Of a stretch of 64,000 nt of DNA, positions 25,657 through 34,703 are shown in pieces (position 1 is the first letter of the stretch; each line of letters begins with the position of its first letter). Source of the stretch: Arenibacter sp. 6A1 (GTDB lineage Bacteria > Bacteroidota > Bacteroidia > Flavobacteriales > Flavobacteriaceae); the NCBI RefSeq assembly GCF_012272855.1, contig NZ_JAAXCQ010000016.1, positions 1 through 64,000 of the forward strand, in the 5' to 3' direction. Under the pieces are notes generated by a model. It ran no database searches, was not told the origin of the DNA, and was given only the letters and a program-made list of their open reading frames with translations. The translations under genes were made by a program, and so were the position numbers.

Positions 25657-27363
25657 TTAAGGTTCTTGTTTGGCTTTTGTTAAGGCAGTTTTTGTTTTAG
25701 AAGGTGCTGTGCTTGGTCTATTTTTTTCTGGTTGGTTAATGGGGTCTCCTTGGTTTTTAGAACGCTCTTCTTCCTCAGCATCTATGTCTATAGGGTTTTC
25801 TATGCCTCTAATGGTAGGGAGTACTAGATTGTTGTCGTCCTCGTCGAAGATATCTTCCATAGTAAGTATCCGTTCTTCTCCTCTCCAAATAAAACCTTTT
25901 AATTTTCGGCTATTATCGGGTAAATCTTTTTCCGGAAAAATATCCCCATCGGCATTGATATTGAGGTAGATGTCTTCAATATCGTTTTTGTCCATCGTTA
26001 ATCGGATAGCACTACAGATACTTTTGTTAATGCCTATAGGTTCTTTCTTGTCGTTGTACATATAGTAAATGACCTCGGTATTCTTTACCAAATCAATGAT
26101 TTTTAGCTCATTGTCTATAAACTGTCCAAACAAATCTTTTCCCTTTGCTTGGTTATAGCCAGTGTTGCTAACCGTGTCCAAGGCTATGATAAAGGCATTA
26201 TTGATTACCTTGAGCGAATCGAGTTTTTCGGTTTTTAAATTCGTGAGCAAATGAATGCTGTCCCCGGTCATCTGGTTTTTTCCGTTCCAAATAATAGGGG
26301 CTTTAATGAGTTGTGTTATTCCTGTCTTTTGGTCGAAATGAATAGAATCGCATTTGCCGCTAAGATCTTTTTTGTAAAATTTGGCATTTCTAAAGGTTCT
26401 TAAGATACGTTCATCGGGTTTTCCGGTGATCATTAAAGTATCTCCGTGCATATAAAGGGAGTCTTTTTCTACCAAGGTAATTGATACGGCACGTTTGGTA
26501 GCAAAGACAGAATCCTTGGCCTTGTGTATTTCGGCATAATGAGCCCTTATGATTCCCTTGTTAATGGTGTCGGTGATGGTGATGTTATTGGTGGCAGAAG
26601 CAAATTCCGATTTCTTGTCAAAGAAAAGACTGTCGCCTTGAATAATTCTGTTGTTGTAGTCTATTCGGGTATTTTTGATGCCGTAACCACTTTCTATTTT
26701 TGTGTCGTAGAATCCACGTTCGCAATACAGTTTATAGGCTTCCCCTGTAATGGTTGAAGGTCCGTACATATAGACATTCTTTGAAGTCGTATAATAATCT
26801 AATTGTTTAGAATCTATAGTATATTCGGGATTGTTGATTTTTACGCTGTCTAAAAACTGTAATTTTTTTAGAGGCATAAAATAACGGCCTATTTTACTTG
26901 TCAGGGTATTGGAAGAATCTACTACGGTACCATGGTCTTGGTAAAAAGCTTCTTGCTTTTCTCGGTCAAGCCTTAGGGTATCGGTAGTAAGGGTCATACT
27001 AGAGTTTGTCAGTACAACATTGTCCCATGCTTTTGCCAGTTTTACGTTACCATTGTAGTCTATTTTGCCACTGGTCATCTTTAGGGAATCTCCTTGTTGT
27101 AAACGGATATTGCCAATGGCTTTTAGCTTATTCTCTTTCTGGTAAAAGATGGCAATATCGCACCATAAGTCGGCGCCTTGATGTTCAAATTGTACCTGTT
27201 GCTCATCTTTCCTGAAAATAGCTGCACCGGGATACAGTTTCTCGTCTTTGGTAAAGGTACCACCGTAAACAATGTTTATTTGTTTTTTTTGGGGTTGTTT
27301 ATCTTGCGCCGGGCTATGATAAGCTAAGAGAGCTGCAAATAAAAAGAATACTAACTTGTGCAA
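25657..27363 (-). CDS. OstA-like protein (LptA-related), LPS transport
   Basis: A 568-residue exported protein. The signal peptide starts at a TTG (27363) and reads MHKLVFFLFAALLAYHSPAQ. No in-frame ATG lies between the upstream TATTTTTG box and this codon, so TTG is the likely start. The mature part has tandem OstA/LptA beta-jellyroll repeats (about 30-450) with recurring D-x-L and Y-x-x patterns (GDSLKMTSGKIDY, DTLMITGK). Such proteins bridge lipopolysaccharide from inner to outer membrane. The tail is Glu- and Pro-rich. It shares a transcript with the class III aminotransferase. Confidence 0.8.
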   Translation of the reverse strand: MHKLVFFLFAALLAYHSPAQDKQPQKKQINIVYGGTFTKDEKLYPGAAIFRKDEQQVQFEHQGADLWCDIAIFYQKENKLKAIGNIRLQQGDSLKMTSGKIDYNGNVKLAKAWDNVVLTNSSMTLTTDTLRLDREKQEAFYQDHGTVVDSSNTLTSKIGRYFMPLKKLQFLDSVKINNPEYTIDSKQLDYYTTSKNVYMYGPSTITGEAYKLYCERGFYDTKIESGYGIKNTRIDYNNRIIQGDSLFFDKKSEFASATNNITITDTINKGIIRAHYAEIHKAKDSVFATKRAVSITLVEKDSLYMHGDTLMITGKPDERILRTFRNAKFYKKDLSGKCDSIHFDQKTGITQLIKAPIIWNGKNQMTGDSIHLLTNLKTEKLDSLKVINNAFIIALDTVSNTGYNQAKGKDLFGQFIDNELKIIDLVKNTEVIYYMYNDKKEPIGINKSICSAIRLTMDKNDIEDIYLNINADGDIFPEKDLPDNSRKLKGFIWRGEERILTMEDIFDEDDNNLVLPTIRGIENPIDIDAEEEERSKNQGDPINQPEKNRPSTAPSKTKTALTKAKQEP

Positions 27364-27380
27364 GGTGTTTAATTTTTGCT

Positions 27381-27388
27381 CAAAAATA
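27381..27388 (-). promoter_or_regulatory. TAnnTTTG box of the OstA-like gene
   Basis: The minus strand reads TATTTTTG here, 17 bases before the TTG start codon at 27363. This supports the TTG start because the reading frame continues open through the box. Confidence 0.45.
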
Positions 27389-27445
27389 GCATATTTTGAG
27401 TGAGGATAATATAGTTTAGGATAGAATTAGTATAAGAGTAGAAAT

Positions 27446-27472
27446 AAAAAAGCCACTTTACAGTGGCTTTTT
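27446..27472 (-). terminator. terminator of the spoT-fur-purA unit
   Basis: An 11-bp stem (27447-27457 with 27462-27472) and TTAC loop lie six bases beyond the purA stop. Transcripts from purA would end in a T-rich tail here. Confidence 0.85.
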
Positions 27473-27477
27473 AACTC

Positions 27478-28749
27478 TTATCTATGAATGGTTTGTGTTC
27501 TGTCTGGGCCTACCGAAACAATTTTAATAGGCACTTCAAGTTCTTTTTCCAAAAATTCGATATAATCGTTTAAAGCCTGTGGTAATTGAGAAGCTTCTGT
27601 CATACCAGTTAAATCTTCGTTCCATCCTTTTAATTCAGTATAAACAGGAGTAACGTTCTCTGGCTCAATATTATAAGGGAAATGGTTTATGATCTCTCCT
27701 TTATATTTGTAGGCAGTACAAACATTAATGGTTTTAAAGCCAGAAAGTACATCGCCTTTCATCATCATTAATTGAGTAACACCGTTCACTTGAACTGCGT
27801 ATTTCAAAGCTATAAGGTCTAACCATCCACAGCGTCTTGGTCTTCCTGTTACAGCACCAAATTCGTTACCGATCTTAGCCATTTTTAAGCCTACTTCGTC
27901 AAATAATTCAGTAGGGAATGGGCCAGAACCAACACGGGTTGTATAGGCTTTAAAAATACCGTATACTTCCTTAACCTTATTAGGGGCGATTCCCAAACCT
28001 GTACAAGCACCAGCTGCTGTAGTGTTAGAAGAAGTAACAAACGGATAAGTACCAAAATCAATATCTAATAAAGATCCCTGTGCGCCTTCAGCTAAAATAG
28101 TTTGACCTTCTTTGATGGCACTGTTAAGGTATTCTTCGCTATCGATAAACTGTAATTCCTTTAATTTTTCGACTGCGGCAAAAAATTCTTTTTCCAGTTC
28201 TTCTAGATCGTATTCTATGGCTACATCGTAGAAGCTGATCATAGATTCGTGCTTATTAGCTAGCGCGCGATATTTTTCTTTCCAATTTTCTAATTCAAGG
28301 TCGCCTATACGAATTCCGTTTCTGCCGGTTTTATCCATATAAGTGGGGCCAATACCTTTTAAGGTAGAGCCTATTTTAGCTTTTCCTTTACTGGTTTCGC
28401 TAGCGGCATCCAATAAACGGTGCGTTGGAATAATGATATGGGCTTTTCGGGATACGATCAATGTTTTTTTATAATCGATCTTAAATTTATCCAAGCCTTC
28501 TAGTTCTTTTACAAAAACTACAGGGTCTATAACCACACCATTCCCGATAACATTCACGGATTCCTTATGAAAAATACCTGAGGGGATAGTACGTAGAACA
28601 TGTTTAATTCCGTCGAACTCCAAGGTGTGTCCCGCATTTGGGCCTCCCTGAAAACGGGCAATTATGTCATAGTCTTTGGTTAGTACATCAACGATTTTTC
28701 CTTTTCCTTCGTCTCCCCACTGTAGTCCTAGTAGTAAATCTACTGCCAT
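27478..28749 (-). CDS. purA: adenylosuccinate synthase
   Basis: A 423-residue enzyme making adenylosuccinate from IMP, aspartate and GTP. The N-terminal GTP-binding motif LQWGDEGKGK (residues 9-18) contains the catalytic Asp and the flexible loop. GGPNAGHT near 35 carries the catalytic His. Also present are KGIGPTYMDK near 127, EGAQGSLLDIDFGTYP near 222 and TRVGSGPFPTE near 298. Length and order are normal. It is third in a leftward run behind spoT and fur, with a terminator after it. Confidence 0.96.
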   Translation of the reverse strand: MAVDLLLGLQWGDEGKGKIVDVLTKDYDIIARFQGGPNAGHTLEFDGIKHVLRTIPSGIFHKESVNVIGNGVVIDPVVFVKELEGLDKFKIDYKKTLIVSRKAHIIIPTHRLLDAASETSKGKAKIGSTLKGIGPTYMDKTGRNGIRIGDLELENWKEKYRALANKHESMISFYDVAIEYDLEELEKEFFAAVEKLKELQFIDSEEYLNSAIKEGQTILAEGAQGSLLDIDFGTYPFVTSSNTTAAGACTGLGIAPNKVKEVYGIFKAYTTRVGSGPFPTELFDEVGLKMAKIGNEFGAVTGRPRRCGWLDLIALKYAVQVNGVTQLMMMKGDVLSGFKTINVCTAYKYKGEIINHFPYNIEPENVTPVYTELKGWNEDLTGMTEASQLPQALNDYIEFLEKELEVPIKIVSVGPDRTQTIHR

Positions 28750-28770
28750 TATATTATGTAATTGGATTAA

Positions 28771-29217
28771 TTATTTGTCTTCTTTGTTTCTTGTCCCGTA
28801 AAAATAGAGGGAATGAGTGTTTATTTTAATGTCAAAAATTTCCTCTATAGTTTTTTTGATGGATTGGATACGGGGATCGCAAAACTCCATAACCTCTCCG
28901 GTATCCGTTAGGATAACATGATCGTGCTGTCTGTCGAAATAAGATTTTTCATATTGGGCCTGGTTTTTACCAAATTGATGCTTTCGTACCAATTTACAAT
29001 CCAATAATAATTCAATGGTATTGTAAAGCGTGGCCCTACTAACCCTATAGTTCTTATTTTTCATTTTGATATAGAGTGATTCTATGTCAAAATGCTCGTC
29101 ATTATCATATATTTCTTGTAAAATAGCATAACGTTCTGGTGTCTTTCTATGACCATTTTCCTCTAGAAAAGTGGTGAAAACATTTTTGACTATTTCCTGA
29201 TTTGTATTATCTCCCAT
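28771..29217 (-). CDS. fur: Fur family transcriptional regulator
   Basis: A 148-residue regulator. I start it at the ATG at 29217; an upstream TTG (29244) falls inside the promoter box. The N-terminal winged helix has [10 protein letters not shown] near 24 and the recognition helix [14 protein letters not shown] near 58. The dimerisation domain keeps the regulatory-metal ligands (H40-region EHFD, HDH at 98-100, E111) but the structural zinc cysteines of Fur are missing: the usual CxxC is L103 and T106. It likely represses iron-uptake genes with Fe2+. It sits between spoT and purA. Confidence 0.88.
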   Translation of the reverse strand: MGDNTNQEIVKNVFTTFLEENGHRKTPERYAILQEIYDNDEHFDIESLYIKMKNKNYRVSRATLYNTIELLLDCKLVRKHQFGKNQAQYEKSYFDRQHDHVILTDTGEVMEFCDPRIQSIKKTIEEIFDIKINTHSLYFYGTRNKEDK

Positions 29218-29241
29218 AGCAGTTTGCCCAGCATTAAGCTG

Positions 29242-29249
29242 CAAATGTA
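29242..29249 (-). promoter_or_regulatory. TAnnTTTG box before fur
   Basis: The minus strand reads TACATTTG, ending 24 bases before the fur ATG at 29217, in the 42-bp gap after spoT. It suggests fur and purA can be transcribed separately from spoT. Confidence 0.4.
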
Positions 29250-29259
29250 CAGTTAAAAT

Positions 29260-31464
29260 TTAAATTCTGGTTACTTTATCGATACCGTTAATGCCCTTTA
29301 GACTTTCTATAACTTTTTTAAGGATAGAATTGTTTTTTACAACAAGGGTAATTCTTCCGGTAAAAGTACCGCCATCGGTACTAAAATTAAGGTTTCTCAT
29401 GTTTACATGCAGGTTGCCCGATATGATTTTAGTGATGTCACTGATCAATCCTAAATTATCTAGGCCGGTAAGGATTATTTCCGATGTAAACTCTTCTTGT
29501 GAAGAATCTATCCATTTCGCACTAATTATCCTATATGCATAATTGGATTGCAGTGAAATGGCATTTGGACAATTCTTTTTATGCACTTTTATTCCCTCGT
29601 TAACGCTGATGAAACCAAAAACTTCATCGCCGGGAATAGGATTGCAACATTGCGATAATGTAAACTCTAGTTTGTCTTCTTCTTTCCCGAACACAAGGGT
29701 GTCAAATTTCGTGGTTATTTCATCCTTGTCTACATCTTCGGGAACATGTTGTTTTCGTATTTTATTTTTAAAGAAACTGATAAAGGCATTGCTGTAAGAG
29801 GCAGCAAATTCCTTGATTTTTTGGTTGTCAATAACCCCTATTCCTACCCTGTAAAATAAATCTAGACTTGTTTTTAGTTTAAAAAAGATTACCATTTTGT
29901 GAATGGTATCGTCGTTAAAACTGATTTTTTGGGATTTAAGTTTCCTTCTAAGGATTTCCTTGCCTTCCTCGGCAGTCGATTTCTTCTCTTCTCGAAGGGA
30001 GGATTTAATTTTTGCTCTTGCTCTTGCCGTAGTAGCATAATCTAACCAGTGTTGGCTAGGTTTGGCTGTGACGGAGGTGATAATATCTACCTGGTCTCCA
30101 CTGTTTAAGGTGGTGTTTAACGGTACCAGTTTTCCGTTTACCTTGGCGCCACGGGTATGCATCCCTACTTCCGTATGGATATTAAAGGCAAAATCTAGAG
30201 GGGTAGCTCCTTTGGGGAGTGATTTTAATTCTCCTTTAGGCGTAAAAACAAATATTTCCTTGGAATATAGGTTTAATTTAAATTCCTCTACAAAATCTAC
30301 TGCGTTTGAATTGGCGTTTTCTAAGGCTTCCTGTAGTTTGTTCAACCATTCCTCAATACCTTGTTCCTTTTGGTCGCCATGTTTGTATTTAAAGTGGGCA
30401 GCGTAGCCTTTCTCTGCGATTTCATGCATCCTTTCGCTCCGAATCTGTACTTCTACCCATCGCCCTTTAGGCCCCATAACAGTAATGTGAAGGGCCTCAT
30501 ATCCGGTAGATTTAGGAGAAGATATCCAGTCCCGGAGTCGTACCGGGTTTGGTGTAAAGTGGTCGGTGACGATGGAGTAAATTTTCCAAGCCAGAAATTT
30601 CTCGTTTTGTTTGTCCGAATCATAAATGATACGAATGGCAAACTTGTCGTAAATCTCATCAAAGGAAACGTTCTGAATCTTCATTTTCCGTCGTATGGAA
30701 AATATAGATTTCATCCTTCCTTTAATTTTGTATTGAAGGTTCTCCTTGTCCAAGGAATTACTGATTACTCCCGAAAAAGCATCTATATAGGCTCGTTGGT
30801 CTTCCTTGGATTCTTCTATTTTACTCAGAATATCGGAATATACCTCTGGTTCGGTATATTTAAGACTTAAATCCTCAAGTTCCGTTTTTATATTGTAAAG
30901 GCCTATTCTATGGGCCAAAGGGGCATAAATATAGAGGGTTTCAGAGGCGATCTTTACTTGCTTATGCTCTGGCATAGAATCCATGGTAAGCATATTGTGG
31001 TAACGATCGGCAATTTTTATGATAATAACCCTTACGTCATCGTTTAGGGTTAGGAGCATTTTTCTAAAATTTTCTGCCTGTTGCGAGATATTCATATCCT
31101 TTTTCAGGTGGGCAATTTTAGTAAGGCCGTCGACAATGCGAGCAACGGTTTCCCCAAACATGCGTTCTATATCGGCAAGGGTGTATTCCGTATCCTCGAC
31201 CACATCATGTAACAAGGCCGATGCTATAGAAACTGCATCCAGCCCTATTTCCGAGGCTACAATCTTTGCGACTGCTATTGGATGAAAAATATAAGCTTCC
31301 CCAGATTTTCTTCTTTGATTTTTATGAGCATCAACAGCGGTATCAAAAGCGCTACGAATTAACTTCTTGTCCTCATCAGTCAGCGTTTGATAACTGATAC
31401 GAAGCAATTCTTTATATTGCTTGGCAATCTCCTTGTTTTCTTTCTCTATGGCATCTTCTGTCAT
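29260..31464 (-). CDS. spoT: bifunctional (p)ppGpp synthetase/hydrolase, RelA/SpoT family
   Basis: A 734-residue long RSH enzyme; I take the ATG at 31464 (MTEDAIEKE) over three codons earlier. The N-terminal HD hydrolase domain is intact, with HPIAVAK near 61 and LLHDVVEDT near 82. The synthetase domain has GYEALHITV and EVQIRSERMHE (about 320-350). Then follow a TGS domain (VFTPKGELKSLPKGATPLDFAF, near 400), a conserved Cys-containing CCNPIPGD zinc-finger-like region near 590, and a C-terminal ACT domain. It should make and degrade the stringent alarmone. It lies upstream of fur and purA in the same direction. Confidence 0.92.
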   Translation of the reverse strand: MTEDAIEKENKEIAKQYKELLRISYQTLTDEDKKLIRSAFDTAVDAHKNQRRKSGEAYIFHPIAVAKIVASEIGLDAVSIASALLHDVVEDTEYTLADIERMFGETVARIVDGLTKIAHLKKDMNISQQAENFRKMLLTLNDDVRVIIIKIADRYHNMLTMDSMPEHKQVKIASETLYIYAPLAHRIGLYNIKTELEDLSLKYTEPEVYSDILSKIEESKEDQRAYIDAFSGVISNSLDKENLQYKIKGRMKSIFSIRRKMKIQNVSFDEIYDKFAIRIIYDSDKQNEKFLAWKIYSIVTDHFTPNPVRLRDWISSPKSTGYEALHITVMGPKGRWVEVQIRSERMHEIAEKGYAAHFKYKHGDQKEQGIEEWLNKLQEALENANSNAVDFVEEFKLNLYSKEIFVFTPKGELKSLPKGATPLDFAFNIHTEVGMHTRGAKVNGKLVPLNTTLNSGDQVDIITSVTAKPSQHWLDYATTARARAKIKSSLREEKKSTAEEGKEILRRKLKSQKISFNDDTIHKMVIFFKLKTSLDLFYRVGIGVIDNQKIKEFAASYSNAFISFFKNKIRKQHVPEDVDKDEITTKFDTLVFGKEEDKLEFTLSQCCNPIPGDEVFGFISVNEGIKVHKKNCPNAISLQSNYAYRIISAKWIDSSQEEFTSEIILTGLDNLGLISDITKIISGNLHVNMRNLNFSTDGGTFTGRITLVVKNNSILKKVIESLKGINGIDKVTRI

Positions 31465-31527
31465 CATAAAATACATCTATCGTCTTGAAATAAAAATAAC
31501 ATAATCTTAGCGAGTAGGCAACAAAAA

Positions 31528-32760
31528 TCAACTCTTTAAATTTTTAATGCGATCGGCTAGTGTAGGATGGGAGTAATGCATAAACACATAGGCTGGATGA
31601 GGGGTAAGGTTGCTTAAACTATTTTTAGAAAGTTTTTTTAAGGAAGATATTAGTGGTTGGGACCCAAAAGTAATTTTGGCATAATTATCGGCCTGATATT
31701 CAAATTTCCGCGACATATTGTTCATGACCAAAGAGGTGATTTCAGAAATGGGACTGTATAGAATTCCAAAACCGATTAAAGCAGCGTGAAAACTAGGCTG
31801 GGAAACACCTATGGCCAAGGATAGCTCCGGATTATTGATGAAAATAGACAAAACAAAAAGAGTGATCCCTGTGAGTAAAAGAGATGCCGAAAGATTAAAT
31901 AAGATATGTTTTCTTTTGTAATGTCCAACTTCATGGGCCAAAACTGCTACGATCTCCTCTTCGTTGAGGTCCTTAATAAGGGTGTCGTACAGGGTTACCC
32001 GTTTTTCTTTCCCAAAACCGGAAAAATAGGCATTTGCTTTGGTAGACCTTTTAGATCCGTCGATCACAAAAATATTTTTTAGTTCAAAACCTACCTGTTG
32101 AGCGTACGCTTCAATTTTATCCTTTAAACTTCCAGGGGAGAGTGGCGTCTGTTTGTTGAATAAAGGAACTATCAGTTTGCTGTAAAATAAATTCAGGAAT
32201 ATAGAAAAAACAGCTACCAGGCCCCAAGCATATATCCAAAAATTAGCACCCGCCCATTGAAAAAACCAGATTACCAAGGCTAACATACCCCCACCAAGGA
32301 GGATGGTCATTACCCAGCCTTTAATTTTGTCGAGAAAGAACAGCGTCCTTGTGCTCTTGTTAAAACCAAATTTTTCTTCTATTACAAAAGTTCGATAGTA
32401 CGAAAAAGGAGTGGTCACTATATCGCTTCCTATCATTATTATACCAAAGAAAACAAGGGCTACGACTATGGGGTTTTCGCTGAAGCTGCGGGCTATGCCG
32501 TCTACCCAACCAAATCCTCCAAAGACTAGGAAGCCTAAGGTTAAAACTATAGAAAAGGTAGAAGAGAACAAGCCAAACCTATAATTTGTTCTTTTATAAG
32601 CCTGTGATTTTTTGTATTCATTCTCATCAAATACATCCTTTAAATCCTGCGGTATGGGATCGGAATAATGCTTCGAGTTTAGGTATTCTAAAAACGTTTC
32701 AATGAAGAACTGAAGGACCAATATGGCTATAATAATATAAAAGAGAGAATCACTATTCAT
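31528..32760 (-). CDS. M48 family metallopeptidase (Ste24/CAAX protease type)
   Basis: A 410-residue polytopic membrane zinc protease. The HExxH motif is HEVGH (near residue 275) and a later Glu (in KFEYQADNYA, near 350) completes the zinc site. Seven or so transmembrane helices and a length near 410 match eukaryotic Ste24 (CAAX prenyl protease 1) rather than short HtpX. In bacteria such enzymes degrade misfolded membrane proteins. It is monocistronic, leftward, between spoT and the TrmH-type gene. Confidence 0.9.
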   Translation of the reverse strand: MNSDSLFYIIIAILVLQFFIETFLEYLNSKHYSDPIPQDLKDVFDENEYKKSQAYKRTNYRFGLFSSTFSIVLTLGFLVFGGFGWVDGIARSFSENPIVVALVFFGIIMIGSDIVTTPFSYYRTFVIEEKFGFNKSTRTLFFLDKIKGWVMTILLGGGMLALVIWFFQWAGANFWIYAWGLVAVFSIFLNLFYSKLIVPLFNKQTPLSPGSLKDKIEAYAQQVGFELKNIFVIDGSKRSTKANAYFSGFGKEKRVTLYDTLIKDLNEEEIVAVLAHEVGHYKRKHILFNLSASLLLTGITLFVLSIFINNPELSLAIGVSQPSFHAALIGFGILYSPISEITSLVMNNMSRKFEYQADNYAKITFGSQPLISSLKKLSKNSLSNLTPHPAYVFMHYSHPTLADRIKNLKS

Positions 32761-32868
32761 AAATAGGTAGGAAGTTTAAAGGTTTCAATTATCAATGCCT
32801 AACCTTCTTTGTAGGGGTTATTTTAAATTTAGTTAGAAATGACCAAGAGTCGTTAAGGGGTTTTAGTA

Positions 32869-33678
32869 TTAAAAACCTCGCTGTCTTTTTGCTTCAAAGA
32901 TAATTATTGCAGCCGAAACGGACACGTTCATAGAGTCTATTTCGCCCTGCATGGGAATTATAATATTCTGGGCTGAATTTTGAAGCCATTCCTCAGAAAG
33001 TCCTGTCGCTTCGGTGCCTACAACTATTGCAGTTGCCGGAGTAAAGTCTACCTTGATATATTCTTTTGAGGCAGTTAAGGCAGCACAATTAATGGCAATA
33101 TTATGCTTTTTTAGAAAGGCAATGATCTCCGTGGTAGATCCGGTTGCAATGTTATTGGTAAAAACACAGCCTACACTAGAGCGTATGACATTGGGATTGT
33201 AAAGGTCACTTTTGGGATTGGCAATAATAACGGCGTCTAAATTGGCGGCGTCCGCGGTACGTAAGAGCGCACCAATATTGCCTGGTTTTTCCGGGGCTTC
33301 CGCTACCAAAATCAAAGGGGTTTTGTTTTTAAACTGTAGCGATTCCAAAAGGTGTGTTTTTGTTTCCGCTACGGCAAGGATACCTTCGGTGGTATCGCGG
33401 TGGGCCAATTTTTGATATACCTCTTTCGAAATAGCAATGATTTCCGGACGGACAGCTACGCCTGATAACATAGTGGTAAGCTGCTCTTGGGATATAAGTT
33501 CCGGATAATAAAATAAGGTTCGCAAACTATAATTGCCCTTCATGGCAAGCTGTAATTCCTTAATACCTTCTATGACAAAAAGGTTTTGCTTTTTACGGTC
33601 TCTCGATTTTTCTTTTAGCAACAGTGTATTCCTAACCATAGGATTCTGAACGCTGGTAATTTCTTTTATATAGCTCAT
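32869..33678 (-). CDS. TrmH/SpoU family RNA methyltransferase
   Basis: A 269-residue SPOUT methyltransferase. An N-terminal substrate-binding domain of about 100 residues (IEGIKELQLA) is followed by the alpha/beta knot with three SpoU motifs: PGNIGALLRTADA near 132, GTEATGLSEEW near 218 and IPMQGEIDSMNVSVSAA near 238. The SAM-binding knot is complete. It 2'-O-methylates a ribose in rRNA or tRNA; the target cannot be told from sequence. A good promoter with the TAnnTTTG box five bases from the ATG lies directly upstream. Confidence 0.88.
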   Translation of the reverse strand: MSYIKEITSVQNPMVRNTLLLKEKSRDRKKQNLFVIEGIKELQLAMKGNYSLRTLFYYPELISQEQLTTMLSGVAVRPEIIAISKEVYQKLAHRDTTEGILAVAETKTHLLESLQFKNKTPLILVAEAPEKPGNIGALLRTADAANLDAVIIANPKSDLYNPNVIRSSVGCVFTNNIATGSTTEIIAFLKKHNIAINCAALTASKEYIKVDFTPATAIVVGTEATGLSEEWLQNSAQNIIIPMQGEIDSMNVSVSAAIIIFEAKRQRGF

Positions 33679-33683
33679 CGGCG

Positions 33684-33716
33684 CAAAAATACTACATTAT
33701 TGTAAACTAGTTTCAA
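33684..33716 (-). promoter_or_regulatory. leaderless-type promoter of the TrmH-family gene
   Basis: On the minus strand TTG (33716-33714), a 22-base spacer and TATTTTTG (33691-33684) are followed after only five bases by the ATG (33678). Both promoter elements match the consensus, so transcription should start at or next to the start codon. Confidence 0.65.
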
Positions 33717-33751
33717 GTTAGACGACAAAGGCTTTAACTTAAATAGAAATT

Positions 33752-34552
33752 ATGAAATATATCATGTTGATCCTATTACTGGTAGGTATAATGGGCTGTA
33801 ATGGGGAAGGTAAGGATGTGACGAGGAACAAAATTAAAGAAACCAAAGAGCAACAGCAGTCGGTAATGTCCCAATACCCCCCAATGCTAGCCAAAGTATT
33901 TGAGGCCCATGGCGGAATGGCGACCTGGAAACGCAAAAAAAGTATGGTGTTTCAATTAGGGGAAGAAGTACATACGCTAAATCTATCTTCCAGAATGGAT
34001 AGGGTAGATGGTCCTGGATATTCTATGGGGTTCAACGGAAGCAAAGTGTGGTTGTTAAATGAAGGGAACACCTATAAAGGAGATCCGGTTTTCTATCATA
34101 ACCTAATGACTTATTTTTATAGTATGCCTTTTATTTTAGGCGATAATGGAATTGTATATGAAAAGACCGAAGACTTGGTTTTTAAAGGTGTAAGTTATCC
34201 TGGTTTCCGGATTGGGTTCCATGCTGGTGTGGGAATTACTCCAAAAGATGAGTATTATATACATTATGACCCCAAAACTTTTAAGATGGCCTGGTTGGGA
34301 TATACGGTGAGTTATCGCAGTGGCGAGCGATCCGATAATGTCAAGTGGATAGGGTATCACAATTGGATGGATGTCGATGGGGTCCTCATGCCGAGGGAAC
34401 TTACTTGGTACGAGTATGAAGGTCGGACCATTAAGGAACCTAAAACTCCCTTGGTTTTTAAAAATGTTGTGCTTAGTGAAGAAGCTAAACCTGTCTTGTT
34501 TTTTGAGAAACCAGAGAGGGCTGTGTACGTCTCTGGAAAAAAACGACAATAA
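33752..34552 (+). CDS. DUF6503 family lipoprotein
   Basis: A 266-residue lipoprotein with lipobox IMGC (Cys16). The mature domain is beta-rich with many Trp, Tyr and Gly, and includes an AHGGMATWKRKKSMVF segment near 52 and repeated hydrophobic strands, compatible with a LolA/LolB-like or related lipid-binding sandwich. I recognise it as DUF6503. It is divergent from the TrmH-type gene and convergent with the amidohydrolase operon, with a shared bidirectional terminator. Function unknown. Confidence 0.72.
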   Translation: MKYIMLILLLVGIMGCNGEGKDVTRNKIKETKEQQQSVMSQYPPMLAKVFEAHGGMATWKRKKSMVFQLGEEVHTLNLSSRMDRVDGPGYSMGFNGSKVWLLNEGNTYKGDPVFYHNLMTYFYSMPFILGDNGIVYEKTEDLVFKGVSYPGFRIGFHAGVGITPKDEYYIHYDPKTFKMAWLGYTVSYRSGERSDNVKWIGYHNWMDVDGVLMPRELTWYEYEGRTIKEPKTPLVFKNVVLSEEAKPVLFFEKPERAVYVSGKKRQ

Positions 34553-34640
34553 AGAATGCCTTAAAGAGTTATCTCCTGTTGATGGACGTCAGGCGACAAG
34601 CCTTAATTTTGGGGCGTTACTTCTTTCTTTTACAAATAAA

Positions 34641-34679
34641 AAAAAGGCTTGGAAACACTTAGTGTTTCCAAGCCTTTTT
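34641..34679. terminator. strong bidirectional terminator
   Basis: A perfect 19-bp inverted repeat (34641-34659 with 34661-34679), with A-run on one side and T-run on the other, lies between the convergent DUF6503 and amidohydrolase genes. It can end transcription in both directions. Confidence 0.92.
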
Positions 34680-34703
34680 AAGCTGTATTATGATCAAATG
34701 TAA

